DNA of 64,000 nt, from NCBI GenBank assembly GCA_002347025.1, contig DEAE01000002.1, positions 88,169 to 152,168 of the forward strand, written 5' to 3'. Under the pieces are notes generated by a model. That model saw nothing but the letters and a program-made list of their open reading frames with translations, was not told where the DNA came from and did not search any database. A program made the translations under genes and the position numbers. Shown in pieces: positions 1-9,392 of this stretch; the first letter of the stretch is position 1; each line of letters starts with the position of its first letter. This DNA comes from Acidobacteria bacterium UBA2990. GTDB taxonomy: Bacteria > Acidobacteriota > Vicinamibacteria > Vicinamibacterales > UBA8438.

Positions 1-1
1 C

Positions 2-928
2 TATTGCTGTTCTAGAGGCGGGATGGCGACGCCGGTTGGGACCCCACCGAATTTGATTGCTGTTGGGATGATCAGCGACCAGCTCGACACGCGGATTACC
101 TTTGTTCAATGGATGTTGTTCTCAGTTCCGATCGTGCTGATACTACTGGCGATCGTTTTTGTCTATCTAAATTGGGTGGGACAGACCGGAGTTGACGAGA
201 TCCCTGGTACCGACAAGATTATAGCCGAGCGAAAAGCGTCGTTGGGGCCATGGCGGCGTGGTGAGGTCAATGCCTTGTGTGCGTTTGGTCTGACTGTTGT
301 GTTGTGGGTGGGGCCGGGTTTGCTTGCATTGGTATTAGGCCGTGAGCATCCGTTCGCGGTGTCGGTTTTGGCCAGTGTTCCAGAGTCTGTTGCGGCCATG
401 TCTGGGGTTGTTTTGCTGTTCTTGTTGCCGCTGAGTAAGACGGAGCGGAGCACTATCACTTGGAAACAAGCAGCTCAGATCGATTGGGGCACTATCCTGT
501 TGTTTGGTGGTGGCCTCTCGCTTGGTGCGCTCGCAGGATTAACCGGTTTAGCGCAGGTCGTTGGAGAAGGAATAACCGGGTTGCTACCGACCAACGAAGT
601 TGCTACGTTGACATTTGCCGCGGCTTTATTCACGGTGGTGCTGTCTGAGACGATGTCAAACACAGCTGCCACGACTATCGCTATTCCGATTGTGATGTCA
701 ATCGCAATGGCATCAGGCGTGGACCCGATTATTCCTTCGGTGGCTGCCGCTCTGTCGGCATCGGTGGCAGATGCTTTGCCGGTTTCGACGCCCCCAAACG
801 CCGTCGTTTACGCTACCGGTCGGGTGAACATCACCGACATGATCCGATATGGGATTATGATGGACGTTATTGCAGTGACACTGGTTCCTGCGTTGGTCTT
901 ACAGATTGCTCCAATGTTTCTCGGTTAA
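2..928 (+). CDS. SLC13/DASS-type anion:Na+ symporter, C-terminal part
   Basis: The 5' end lies outside the window; the frame is already open at base 2, upstream of the first internal ATG at 23. The start of the visible protein carries the family signature around TPVGTPPNLIAVG, the first of the two inverted-repeat SNT/PPN substrate loops. The second loop is SNTAATT near residue 220, and a further ALPVSTPPN motif lies near 250. Hydrophobic helices fill the rest. Members of this family import di- or tricarboxylates, sulfate or similar anions with sodium across the inner membrane. The substrate cannot be told from sequence. It is convergent with qhpB, 80 bases away, so it is probably not part of the amine dehydrogenase operon. 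Confidence 0.85.
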   Translation, partial: YCCSRGGMATPVGTPPNLIAVGMISDQLDTRITFVQWMLFSVPIVLILLAIVFVYLNWVGQTGVDEIPGTDKIIAERKASLGPWRRGEVNALCAFGLTVVLWVGPGLLALVLGREHPFAVSVLASVPESVAAMSGVVLLFLLPLSKTERSTITWKQAAQIDWGTILLFGGGLSLGALAGLTGLAQVVGEGITGLLPTNEVATLTFAAALFTVVLSETMSNTAATTIAIPIVMSIAMASGVDPIIPSVAAALSASVADALPVSTPPNAVVYATGRVNITDMIRYGIMMDVIAVTLVPALVLQIAPMFLG

Positions 929-1007
929 TTAGACTCAAACCCATCCGGACTTGTAGTGCTGGGTTAGGCTGGCTCCCTAGGGTAGGGATATTGGCAGGTG
1001 GCCGAAT

Positions 1008-2090
1008 TTAGTTTGCCACGACGAGGACATTTGTCATGTCTCCAGCTAGCTGGATGCTGCGAAGGTAGCGGTAGGTGGCTGCTTCGTATATATCAATCGT
1101 AGCACCTGCCTGATGGACATAGAGCAGCTGACCGTTGGTGCTGGGATTGAAGGCCATTCTTGGGCGACCATCGATAAGCTCCCGTTTTTCGACTCTACGG
1201 CCGACAAGATCGAACGTCCAGAATTCGTAGTGGCCGATCCGGCTTAATATGGCATAAGCCTTTTCACGGCTTGGAGCGAGTGCAAAGGACGACAATGGCT
1301 CATCAGGTCCTAGAGTGTAGAAGTCGACTTCAAGTTCTGCAAGGTTGATGCGGGCGATACCCATTAGGCGACGATTTTGTGCTGGGTCCTGTACACGAAA
1401 AAGCCCGGAGTAAAACCCCGGTTCTTCATTCGGGTCAGAACGAAAGCGGAAGTTGAAACCACCTAAGCTTGGTTCTTCGATCCGAGAGAGCTGCCATCGG
1501 CTAGCGACCGTGAAGGATTCGGTTTCCAAGGCTAAAATCTCGTCCCCGAACAGGTATAGAAGGTTGCCGTCTGGTGAGAAGAGCATGTTCACGCTGACTC
1601 TCTCTTCACCGTCTGGCCAGGCGATTTCATGCACAATTTCGTGGGTTGTTAGGTCAAGCTGAACGAGTTTTCGAGGAGCTATCTCGAATCGATCGATTTG
1701 CTTGGTCGCCGTGTCGAGCAGTAATACTGCGTAGCTTTCGTCCGGGGAAACCACGAAGTCACGGATGCGCACCTTTGTGCTGCCTTCGCTGAGGGTGAGA
1801 GTGTCAAGGGTCGTTCGATCCTGGAGGTCGATAATCTCGATGTGCTCGAATGTCCTGTCTCGCATATAGAGCCGGTTCTTGTCCTGCGAGAGCAAGATGT
1901 CACTCGGCGGGCCATCGAGCTCCATTCTGATCTCATCCACGACTTGCTCGGTGGCTTCGTCGACAACCAATACGCGGCTTGGAAAAGCTCCTACGTAGAT
2001 GGTGCCATTGCCGCCGGTCAGTTCGGGAGCTGGCTGGGCGATGGCGCTACTAGTCACTACGATCGAGATCGTGAGAAGAAGGGTGCGCAT
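1008..2090 (-). CDS. qhpB: Quinohemoprotein amine dehydrogenase beta subunit
   Basis: 360 residues beginning with a clear signal peptide (hydrophobic core at residues 3-15, cleavage near AIAQ). The rest is a run of beta-propeller blades with YVGAFPSR, LLSQDKNRLYM and LFSPDGNLLYLFG-type repeats, as in the seven-bladed beta subunit of QHNDH. In the known enzyme the beta subunit packs against the alpha subunit and encloses the small quinone-bearing gamma subunit in the periplasm. It is the last gene of the minus-strand run qhpG-A-D-C-B and begins 23 bases after qhpC. A lone YVTN-type propeller would be hard to name. The assignment rests on the adjoining alpha, gamma and maturase genes. Confidence 0.9.
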   Translation of the reverse strand: MRTLLLTISIVVTSSAIAQPAPELTGGNGTIYVGAFPSRVLVVDEATEQVVDEIRMELDGPPSDILLSQDKNRLYMRDRTFEHIEIIDLQDRTTLDTLTLSEGSTKVRIRDFVVSPDESYAVLLLDTATKQIDRFEIAPRKLVQLDLTTHEIVHEIAWPDGEERVSVNMLFSPDGNLLYLFGDEILALETESFTVASRWQLSRIEEPSLGGFNFRFRSDPNEEPGFYSGLFRVQDPAQNRRLMGIARINLAELEVDFYTLGPDEPLSSFALAPSREKAYAILSRIGHYEFWTFDLVGRRVEKRELIDGRPRMAFNPSTNGQLLYVHQAGATIDIYEAATYRYLRSIQLAGDMTNVLVVAN

Positions 2091-2113
2091 GGCAAGGCCT
2101 CCGTGGCGAACGC

Positions 2114-2482
2114 CTAGGGGAAAATCAGATCAACCTTGCGCCAGTCTTTCTGAGCGGCAGCGCATTTACTGGTCCAATCTGGGCTGTGGTTGAGTTGGTC
2201 TGGGACGTGTGCTGGCCAAAAACAGCCCCGATGGCAGTCGAAGAGGTCTCGCTCTACTGGTTGGCAGAGACCGGCTGTGCCACCGTTTCGGTCGACTTCC
2301 CACCCTGGCGAAAAGACTAACGAGCACCCAAGGGGAATGTGCGGGCCTTCCGGTTGTTGGGGTGGGCCTTGTTGGTCTTGAAGGGCGACTACGTCGTCAG
2401 TCGTTGATTGGGTGTCTTGGGTTTGGGCAACCGAGTTTTCCATTCGGGTTGCCTTTCGATTTATCGCCTGAATATGTTTCAT
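2114..2482 (-). CDS. qhpC: QHNDH gamma subunit precursor (CTQ-bearing, multiply cross-linked)
   Basis: 122-residue precursor. Its C-terminal ~75 residues match the gamma subunit of quinohemoprotein amine dehydrogenase. Counting from Met1, Cys53-Glu62, Cys73-Asp79 and Cys87-Asp95 have the spacings (9, 6, 8) of the three thioether bridges in the Paracoccus enzyme. Cys83-Trp89 (spacing 6) matches the cysteine tryptophylquinone pair. Landmarks are PGWEVD, LCQPVERDLFDC and GCFWPAHV. Residues 1 to about 46 form a Gln/Asp-rich leader, expected to be removed by QhpE. There is no ordinary signal peptide, which fits export by QhpF. Met14 is an alternative start with an upstream AAAGG and would give a 33-residue leader. 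An additional Cys107 lies outside the known cross-links. It starts 12 bases after qhpD. Confidence 0.95.
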   Translation of the reverse strand: MKHIQAINRKATRMENSVAQTQDTQSTTDDVVALQDQQGPPQQPEGPHIPLGCSLVFSPGWEVDRNGGTAGLCQPVERDLFDCHRGCFWPAHVPDQLNHSPDWTSKCAAAQKDWRKVDLIFP

Positions 2483-2494
2483 GATCAGCCTGTT

Positions 2495-3925
2495 TCAGTT
2501 GAAGCGATTTAAAAACTCCGGGTTACGTTCGGCTAATTCCCCGTAGACGTGCAAACAAATATCGGTCCACTCACGAATCCACTCGCAGTAGTGCAGATTG
2601 GCGTGTTCGCTAGAACCATAACGAGTGTGGGCCTCATGGTAGCACCCACCAGAACATAGAGGGCGGGCCCAGCACGTGTGGCAATCGGTTTTATTTTCGA
2701 TATGGTGCCGATCGAGGAATGCGCTCTGGACTTCGCGGTCGATCCCGTCCGTTACGCTTCCCAGTCGGTGTTCGTCTGACCCGGCGAAGCGGTGGCATAG
2801 GCCGATATCTCCACCGGTGGCTACTCCTACTAACCCGAGCCCGGCGCCGCATGGGTAAGCCTTACTCAAGCCTTTGTGAATTTCTTCCAGGGTTTCGCTT
2901 ACGTTTGAAAACCCATGATGGTGTCCGATCAGAGCCGATTTGAGAAACTCGTCTGCCAAGGCCTTAAATTGGGCCACCATCTGGTCAAATCCAGACTGAC
3001 CCAACTCATAGTCTCGACCCACGGAGGTTGTAACGGGCGCGAAGCCGACCTCCTGAAAGCCAATTTCCTCGGTTAGGTGTCGGTAGATGGCAACGACGTC
3101 ACTGACCTCTGATGTCAAGGTCACGCGGGCCCCGATCGGACGACTGGTGTGGCGTTTTAGTAATTCTTTGACTCGAGGGAGCAGAACGTCGTAGGTGCCG
3201 CCACCGTCATGAAAGACGCGAAACCGATTCTGCATTTCCTTAGGGCCATCGATTGATACTGTTACCGAGATATCGTGAAGGGCCAGGAATTCAATCATTT
3301 CAGTGGTAAGTAACGTGGCATTGGTAGTCAGGTTGAACTCGACACGCTTGCCGATTTGGGCTGCCTGTTCGCAAGCGTAGGGAACGACTTGTCTCAGAAC
3401 AGGGTAATTCATCAACGTTTCTCCACCGAAAAAACTGACATGTACCACAGGATTGTTGCCGGATTCTCGGAGCAATAGGTCCACACTCTGGCGTGCGGTT
3501 TCTTCGCTCATGAATTTTGGTTGAGAACCGTTGGTGGTGTCGACGATCTTATCCTCGCTGTACTCGTAGCAATAGGTGCAGCTGAGGTTGCATTGGTTCG
3601 TAACGTTTAGAACTGCTGTGCTTAGCGGGAACGGGGTAAGTGGGATGATATTAGGAGGGGGCGTTTTGACCTGGGACTCAGCTATCAAGCGGACTGCGTG
3701 TACCTGTTCCAACTCACGTAAAGTCGCGTCTAGGTCAGTGTCCGGAAACAGAGGAGCGACATCAGTTAAAAGGTCAGAGCGATTACGGGGCCTGGAGACT
3801 AGTGCGTCAAGTAGTGCTCGTGCCGGTTCGTCAAGGGCAAAGATAGCGGCGCTTGGGACCAGATACAGGAACTGGCGCCCTGCGGCATTAAAACTGTGGA
3901 ATTCTCCGAGTCCAAGTTGGTTCAT
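2495..3925 (-). CDS. qhpD: Radical SAM peptide maturase forming Cys-Asp/Glu thioethers
   Basis: 476 residues from the chosen start. A CNLSCTYC cluster (CxxxCxxC) at residues 112-119 binds the SAM-cleaving 4Fe-4S cluster. The C-terminus has a SPASM-like Cys set (CHTCWARPLCSGGC and a later YCEW) for auxiliary clusters. The N-terminal ~90 residues resemble a peptide-binding RRE-type segment. QhpD is known to install the three intrapeptidyl thioether bonds in QhpC in the cytoplasm. I chose the ATG at 3925 because it overlaps the qhpA stop as ATGA and is preceded by GGAG at 5 bases, which implies translational coupling. A longer in-frame start nine codons upstream has less support. Confidence 0.95.
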   Translation of the reverse strand: MNQLGLGEFHSFNAAGRQFLYLVPSAAIFALDEPARALLDALVSRPRNRSDLLTDVAPLFPDTDLDATLRELEQVHAVRLIAESQVKTPPPNIIPLTPFPLSTAVLNVTNQCNLSCTYCYEYSEDKIVDTTNGSQPKFMSEETARQSVDLLLRESGNNPVVHVSFFGGETLMNYPVLRQVVPYACEQAAQIGKRVEFNLTTNATLLTTEMIEFLALHDISVTVSIDGPKEMQNRFRVFHDGGGTYDVLLPRVKELLKRHTSRPIGARVTLTSEVSDVVAIYRHLTEEIGFQEVGFAPVTTSVGRDYELGQSGFDQMVAQFKALADEFLKSALIGHHHGFSNVSETLEEIHKGLSKAYPCGAGLGLVGVATGGDIGLCHRFAGSDEHRLGSVTDGIDREVQSAFLDRHHIENKTDCHTCWARPLCSGGCYHEAHTRYGSSEHANLHYCEWIREWTDICLHVYGELAERNPEFLNRFN

Positions 3926-5598
3926 GGTTGCTCCACGGCGGTTGGATCCCACCGCAGGTAAAGAGGGACAGTCACTACTAGATGACCACGGGCACGGAGT
4001 TGGCTACGGCTCATGGTCTGAGCCGGGTAGGTTGCCGTTACCCAGACGTCCCCAATGTTGTTCCGTTCACCGCTGCGTTCTACGTTAGGGCCGTCGAGGG
4101 ATGGGGTGAATAGGCCGCTCCCGTCAATGCTACCCACGTATTGGGTGTCATCGTCGCCAATCGTAACGGCGTATTCTTCGATGCTCCAGTTTGCATCGAT
4201 GATACCAAGATCGAGGTCGTCCGCTGTATTCGATTCACCGTCTGGACCATCGTTATATGCTCGAGCTTCAAACTGCTGATACTGTTTCGGGAAACGAATG
4301 CCTCCAACTCGCGCCATGCCGGTGGAAGGCATCACGGTTATCCGGTCTACTTCGTCATATACGGCTATTGCATTGGAGATGTTCGACCTGTCAAAAAAGA
4401 GGTCTCTGTAGCCATGGGAAGCCTCAGCGTCAACGTGAACTCGTATGTCGAAGCTCTCATCATTATTTCCCAGGACTTCCATTATTTCGATTCCAGGACC
4501 GAGGTCGATGGAGTTTGAGGGCGATTCCCCAGTTAAGTTCAACCCATAAAGCCGAAGGGTCTCAGTCGTGCCAGTTGACAATGCGAGTGGGTGCACACCA
4601 GCAATGACGGGCTGGCTGTCTGCTCGTTCAAGTGTAATGTCGATGCCTTCCTCATCATAGGATCCTGTAAACCAGCGGCCACGCATGGTCCGTAAGTCAC
4701 GATCCACGAACATCACTTCTCGGTGCGTGTTGCCGTTGTCTTCGGAGGAACGACCACGCCACTGGAAGCCTGTGTAGATAATTGCTTGGCCGGTTCTGGT
4801 TACCCTGCGGCCGTTGCGGGCATACGTGTAGGTCGTTGCGGTAGTAAACTCGTCCTCTGTGTCGGGTACTGGGGTGATGGTAAAGCTTCCGTAGACGGGC
4901 CCTAAACCAAGAGCCTGGCCTCGTATCAGCCATGTTCCGGCCACCCGTGCCGGGCGCATTGTTGCAGACCATGCTGCCCATTCAGATGTTTGAAACGGAA
5001 AATGCTCAGAGAGATGTTTGATGGCTTGGTCAACCGGCTGTGGTTCGTCAGTTGCTGGCCCAGAACGTCGGAATGCTTGGAAATCTGTGAACGGGTAATA
5101 GCCTCGGTGCATTGCCATTAGGAGCGCCCATTCCTTGCTGGTGCGCCTTTGGTTCAGCACGCGTCCCATTGAGTGACACTGGGTGCATGTTTCTTGAATG
5201 CCAGCGTCTTTGTAGGGCTGATCATCGGCCCTACGTTCAACCTCGTAGGCAGCTGGGTATGCTTCCTCGGGTGCGAGGCCGAGGGTGTTTGACAGATAGC
5301 GCACCACTTCCCGAGCGGTCTCAGGGTCTAGGTCTACTCCATTGAGAGTAACCATGCGGCGGATGGTTTGCTGCCAGCCTTCAGGTGTCGTTCGGCGGAA
5401 GGAGATGCGGGAGAGGCGACCTTTCTCATCGGCGACATGACAAGAACTGCACGCTTGCTTGACCGTGGCATTGTCGATTGGAATGCCTTTGGAACTGTCA
5501 CTCTCAGCCGTTTGAGCTGCAGCACTACTTGAACCAATAAGCACAAGAACGAGAAAAGATGACCAGATGATTAGGTGGCGCGGATCCTGGCAAAACAT
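3922..5598 (-). CDS. qhpA: Quinohemoprotein amine dehydrogenase alpha subunit (diheme)
   Basis: 558 residues from the ATG at 5598, which has GGAG seven bases upstream and opens a good signal peptide (core IIWSSFLVLVLIG, cut near SAAAQ). In-frame GTG/ATG codons at 5640 and 5631 have weaker ribosome binding sites. Two c-heme motifs, CSSCH (residues 50-54) and CTQCH (138-142), define the diheme domain. The beta-rich remainder corresponds to the Ig-like and barrel domains of the QHNDH alpha subunit. It passes electrons from the CTQ cofactor of QhpC to a soluble acceptor, possibly the cytochrome encoded at 10279-10770. The gene overlaps qhpD by 4 bases. Confidence 0.93.
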   Translation of the reverse strand: MFCQDPRHLIIWSSFLVLVLIGSSSAAAQTAESDSSKGIPIDNATVKQACSSCHVADEKGRLSRISFRRTTPEGWQQTIRRMVTLNGVDLDPETAREVVRYLSNTLGLAPEEAYPAAYEVERRADDQPYKDAGIQETCTQCHSMGRVLNQRRTSKEWALLMAMHRGYYPFTDFQAFRRSGPATDEPQPVDQAIKHLSEHFPFQTSEWAAWSATMRPARVAGTWLIRGQALGLGPVYGSFTITPVPDTEDEFTTATTYTYARNGRRVTRTGQAIIYTGFQWRGRSSEDNGNTHREVMFVDRDLRTMRGRWFTGSYDEEGIDITLERADSQPVIAGVHPLALSTGTTETLRLYGLNLTGESPSNSIDLGPGIEIMEVLGNNDESFDIRVHVDAEASHGYRDLFFDRSNISNAIAVYDEVDRITVMPSTGMARVGGIRFPKQYQQFEARAYNDGPDGESNTADDLDLGIIDANWSIEEYAVTIGDDDTQYVGSIDGSGLFTPSLDGPNVERSGERNNIGDVWVTATYPAQTMSRSQLRARGHLVVTVPLYLRWDPTAVEQP

Positions 5599-5746
5599 AT
5601 CATAGCTCCGTCGTGCGCCTTTTTTTAGCATACTAATCACACCGCTTCAACCTTACATTATCCCTGACTTTGGTCGGGTTCGAGGGCTGCTAACTAATCT
5701 GCCGTTTCTTGTCGGTCGGTGTTGGGGGAACTTGGATGGTGCTCGT

Positions 5747-7273
5747 TTATCGGCATTCTAGTACGCCCTTCGCTAATAGCACAGAGAGAGCACCCAGAAA
5801 ATCCGGGAGGCTTACCGGAGGAGAGTGTCGATTGTAGGTTTCGTAGAGGTCTGGGACCTGTCGATGTTTCGGGGCTAGTTCGACCAAACGAACCAAATCG
5901 ACATCTCGAAGAAACCGTAGACCCTGTTCGGATGGTGGCCAGTTTGGAACTGACAGCCGGTCCTCCATGACGATACGTCGCGTCGTAATGGCGGGATATC
6001 TTTTTATCTGGAGGCAGGGTCCTGGAGACAGGTGAATTTCGCGACTTCGCTTAATAGTTTCGAATGCGGCTAAGACCGTTGGGTCACGCTTGAGGTACTC
6101 GGCATCATCTGGCATGTTTGGTGTGCCATGTGTCGGAAGGACTCCGTCAGGAGCCGATCTCCCAGTCCAGAACGGGTGAAGGTGTTCCTTGGCCGCGTCG
6201 GCAAAGAATTGAGCTGATTGCCGACTCAGTGCATCATGCATCTGCTCCTCTCGCTTATTGAAGATGCCAAGGGCTGCGGTTGAAAGTGAAGAATCAGTTA
6301 GTGAAGTGTGGGTGACGACAGCCGCCAACCAGGCTGAGGCTAAGGCTTTTTTCACGCCGTAGGACGAAAGCGGATCTATGAATGACGCCGCGTCGCCGAC
6401 CAGTAGGACCCCTGGAACGCCATATTTGTGGGCGCTGTAGAGGGAAGCGTCACAACCCCAAGGCTCTGCGACCCGAAGTGCGCCATTGAGCAGTGAACGT
6501 AGGGCAGTGGTTTTGGCAAGCTCGGTGTTATAGCAGGACATGATGGCGTGTCGCTGGTCGAGTTTGGTCGCCTGTGGATCGACCATGAACGTCACGTAGC
6601 GTCGACTCTTGCTGACCGGTACCGACCATGCCCAACCATCTCCGTAGCTTTCCACCAAAGTGTGAGTCTGGCTCTCTAGGGGCCATCCGTTCGGTTGTTC
6701 CCATACCGCTGTGAGGCCTACCGTTGTGCGGCTGTTTTCGTAATTGCGGAATCCGCGACGTGCAATGATGCCTGAGCGGCCGGAGCAGTCGAGGATGAAT
6801 CGTGCATGGCTCGATTGTGGCCCAGACTTGGTCAAGAAGTGGACTGTGCCTTCTGGCTGTAACGGGGATGTGTCGGTGGTTGGGAGCTCGACACGGCGAA
6901 CAAGGGCTTCGGTTTGTAGTTGGGAACCGGCTTGTGCTGCAAGTTTGAGTAGTAACCGGTCGAAGTCTCGGCGCTCCACTTGCCAGCCCTTGGTAGCATC
7001 AGCAAAGTGAGCAGTGCGAGTGCGGTGGTCGCCCCACCAAATCGTGTTGCCAGCACTTGCGAGAAAGCCAGCTTGACCGAGGGCCTCCGAGATACCGAGG
7101 AGGTCAAAGAGTTTTTGACAGCTTGGGGGGAGCGACTCACCGAGGAACCGCCTCCCTTTTAGGGGTTTTGTGAGAAGCTGCACCGAGTGCCCCCAACTAG
7201 CCAACAACCGTGCAGCGGCTGAACCAGCTGGACCACCGCCGATGATCAAAACGTCGTACAAAAATTTCGCCAT
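5747..7273 (-). CDS. qhpG: FAD-dependent peptidyl-Trp monooxygenase for CTQ biogenesis
   Basis: 508 residues. The N-terminal Rossmann motif GGGPAGSAAARLL (about residues 12-24) and the VLLVGDAASFIDP motif near 290 bind FAD in the tryptophan halogenase/PHBH-like superfamily. QhpG is the single-component flavoprotein known to hydroxylate the future CTQ tryptophan in cross-linked QhpC. It is the first gene of the minus-strand run, 148 bases upstream of qhpA, and is divergent from qhpF. In isolation it could be mistaken for a halogenase or geranylgeranyl reductase-type protein. The context makes QhpG the best reading. Confidence 0.88.
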   Translation of the reverse strand: MAKFLYDVLIIGGGPAGSAAARLLASWGHSVQLLTKPLKGRRFLGESLPPSCQKLFDLLGISEALGQAGFLASAGNTIWWGDHRTRTAHFADATKGWQVERRDFDRLLLKLAAQAGSQLQTEALVRRVELPTTDTSPLQPEGTVHFLTKSGPQSSHARFILDCSGRSGIIARRGFRNYENSRTTVGLTAVWEQPNGWPLESQTHTLVESYGDGWAWSVPVSKSRRYVTFMVDPQATKLDQRHAIMSCYNTELAKTTALRSLLNGALRVAEPWGCDASLYSAHKYGVPGVLLVGDAASFIDPLSSYGVKKALASAWLAAVVTHTSLTDSSLSTAALGIFNKREEQMHDALSRQSAQFFADAAKEHLHPFWTGRSAPDGVLPTHGTPNMPDDAEYLKRDPTVLAAFETIKRSREIHLSPGPCLQIKRYPAITTRRIVMEDRLSVPNWPPSEQGLRFLRDVDLVRLVELAPKHRQVPDLYETYNRHSPPVSLPDFLGALSVLLAKGVLECR

Positions 7274-7483
7274 GGAAGCATTGTGTCTGAGTCGGCAGTG
7301 CTGGTGAACTGATTGCTGTATGAGCCTACTCTAACTTAAGTGACCTAGGGTCAGGTTGATGGGTTAATCAATTCTAAACCTTTAGTTTCAACACGACTCC
7401 GTACGAACCCGAGAAAACCTTTTTAAGACGGCTGTTACAATTCCCGGCATCGTTCGAGTGTTCGACTACGAGGCAGGAAGTTA
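7274..7483. promoter_or_regulatory. Divergent qhpG / qhpF control region with two inverted repeats
   Basis: This 210-base region separates the two arms of the qhp cluster and must hold both promoters. It contains TGACC-TAG-GGTCA at 7341-7353 and TTGAT-N6-ATCAA at 7356-7371, adjoining inverted repeats of operator type. A TACAAT at 7436-7441 could be a -10 box for qhpF but has no good -35. AGGAAG precedes the qhpF GTG. No AraC-type qhpR gene lies nearby, so the cognate regulator, if any, is encoded elsewhere. Confidence 0.45.
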
Positions 7484-9220
7484 GTGTTGATAGACCCTCA
7501 GTTTCGCCGAGCCCTGTCGTATCTGAAACCCTATTGGGGCCAGTTGACCTTGGTCTTGACGCTTAGCCTTCTGTCGACTGCTGTGTCCTTGCTGATTCCG
7601 CTTTTGTCTCGCTCTCTGGTTGATGGTGCGATCTTGGGGGCTGATTCGAGCAGATTGAGGCAGGTGGTATCACTATTTGTCGCGATCACGGTTTTTGGGT
7701 TTGGTCTCAACGTTGTTAGCGGTCTGCGTTATACCCGAGTATCGGCAGAGATTCTCTTTGAGATGCGTTTGACACTCTACCGTCACCTTCAGAACCTATC
7801 GCCCAGATTCTACGCTCGGACCCGCTTCGGCGACATCATGTCGAGGTTGAACAATGATATTGGTGAGATTCAGCGGGTGGCTGCAGAGGTGGTCTTAGCT
7901 TGGGTTGGAAATGCTCTGTTTTTGGTTGGCGCCGCCGTTATGCTGGCCTATCTCGACCTGTGGTTGTTCCTTTGCGGTATTGCGCTACTTCCTATTAGTG
8001 TGTGGGCCCTCGTCCACTACCGTCGTCGACTTGAAGGACGTGTTGCAACACTGCGTGAGCGGAGTGCAGCTATCGGTAGTTTCTTGATTGAAACACTGCA
8101 AGCGGTGAGGCTGGTAGTGATAGCCAACGCGCAACAACGGGAGGTTTATCGTTTTCGTCAAAGGAATGATCATTTTATTGAAGCGCTCATGTCGATGCAG
8201 TGGACAACTTACATGTCTGGTGGACTACCCGGTCTAGTGTTGTCTGGCAGCACTGCTTTCGTGTTTCTCTATGGAGGACAAAGGGTCATTGATGGCACCT
8301 TGACGTTAGGAACACTTGTGGCGTTCATGGCGTATCAATTGCGGTTGTTTGCACCGGTTCAGGCTTTGATGGGTCTTTACGCGAGTCTGGCGACAGTGCG
8401 AGTCTCGCTGGAGCGAGTTCACCAGATATTGGACGTTGTTCCAGATGTCAGGGAGGTGGCTTCTCCTATTGCACTACCCAGGGTCCGTGGTGAAGTGCGG
8501 CTTGAGGATATTAGCGTGTCGTTCGAACGAGGTCCGCCCGTGCTTGATGGGGTCTCTTTGTATGTGGAGCCCGGGTCATGCCTTGCGATAGTTGGCCCAA
8601 GTGGAGGAGGTAAGAGCACTGTGGCCGATTTACTGCTTCGCCTCTTGGATCCTGATGCGGGCACGGTCAGGCTTGACGGTCATGACTTGCGGACGGTGAA
8701 GTTGGAGGATTTGAGATCCAGGATAGGGTTAGTCGAACAGGAGCCGGCGGTGTTTTATGCATCGCTTGCGGACAATATTCGCTATGCGTGTCCTGAAGCT
8801 TCTGATGAGGATGTGTTAAAGGCTGCTAGTGCAGCAGGGCTAGACACGTTTGTGGACCGGTTGCCTGATGGCTGTGCGACCCTGCTTGGGGAAAGAGGTA
8901 TGGCGCTATCTGCTGGAGAACGGCAGCGGGTGGCCCTTGCCCGAGCGTTTTTGGCGGCCCCGGATATTTTGGTGATGGATGAGCCGACAGCAGCGCTTGA
9001 TCCCGAAGTGGAACAACAAGTCGCGAAAGGGTTTGAATCTGTTATGGCTGGACGAACAACCATTCTGATTACCCATCGGCTGGTGTTGGCGAAGAGAGCG
9101 GACCGTATTGCGTTTCTTGATGGAGCCCATGTTGTTGAAGAAGGAACGCCTGATGAATTATTGGCCTTGGGTGGCCGATACGCGAGTCTGTTCTCAGAGA
9201 CAGGGCAGAGCAAAGATTGA
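7484..9220 (+). CDS. qhpF: ABC exporter for the gamma-subunit precursor
   Basis: 578 residues from a GTG with AGGAAG upstream. It is a fused half-transporter: an N-terminal six-helix ABC exporter domain (about residues 15-310), then an ATPase domain with Walker A GPSGGGKST near 372, signature LSAGERQ near 475, Walker B ILVMDEP near 495 and a switch histidine in ITHR. It should work as a homodimer in the inner membrane. In characterised qhp clusters QhpF moves cross-linked, leader-bearing QhpC to the periplasm. It is generic in sequence (MsbA/lipid-exporter-like), so substrate assignment comes from its place between qhpG and qhpE. Confidence 0.87.
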   Translation: MLIDPQFRRALSYLKPYWGQLTLVLTLSLLSTAVSLLIPLLSRSLVDGAILGADSSRLRQVVSLFVAITVFGFGLNVVSGLRYTRVSAEILFEMRLTLYRHLQNLSPRFYARTRFGDIMSRLNNDIGEIQRVAAEVVLAWVGNALFLVGAAVMLAYLDLWLFLCGIALLPISVWALVHYRRRLEGRVATLRERSAAIGSFLIETLQAVRLVVIANAQQREVYRFRQRNDHFIEALMSMQWTTYMSGGLPGLVLSGSTAFVFLYGGQRVIDGTLTLGTLVAFMAYQLRLFAPVQALMGLYASLATVRVSLERVHQILDVVPDVREVASPIALPRVRGEVRLEDISVSFERGPPVLDGVSLYVEPGSCLAIVGPSGGGKSTVADLLLRLLDPDAGTVRLDGHDLRTVKLEDLRSRIGLVEQEPAVFYASLADNIRYACPEASDEDVLKAASAAGLDTFVDRLPDGCATLLGERGMALSAGERQRVALARAFLAAPDILVMDEPTAALDPEVEQQVAKGFESVMAGRTTILITHRLVLAKRADRIAFLDGAHVVEEGTPDELLALGGRYASLFSETGQSKD

Positions 9221-9392
9221 GGCAGGGTGAGAGTGGGATTGGTGTGGGTCACCGGCTTCCGCTCGAGACAACTAAGTGTTACTTAGAGACTGTCCTCTCA
9301 TAACCCCTGTGTTCTGTCCCGGCTCGGGCCAATTGGGACACCACCCGGGTAGTAGTAGCGGATTAGTTGATTCAGTTGTGGGCATTGGCGCT

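Noticed and set aside
5747..7273. Tryptophan halogenase or geranylgeranyl reductase.
   Set aside because: The fold is shared, but position inside a full QHNDH cluster makes the QhpG monooxygenase the simpler reading.
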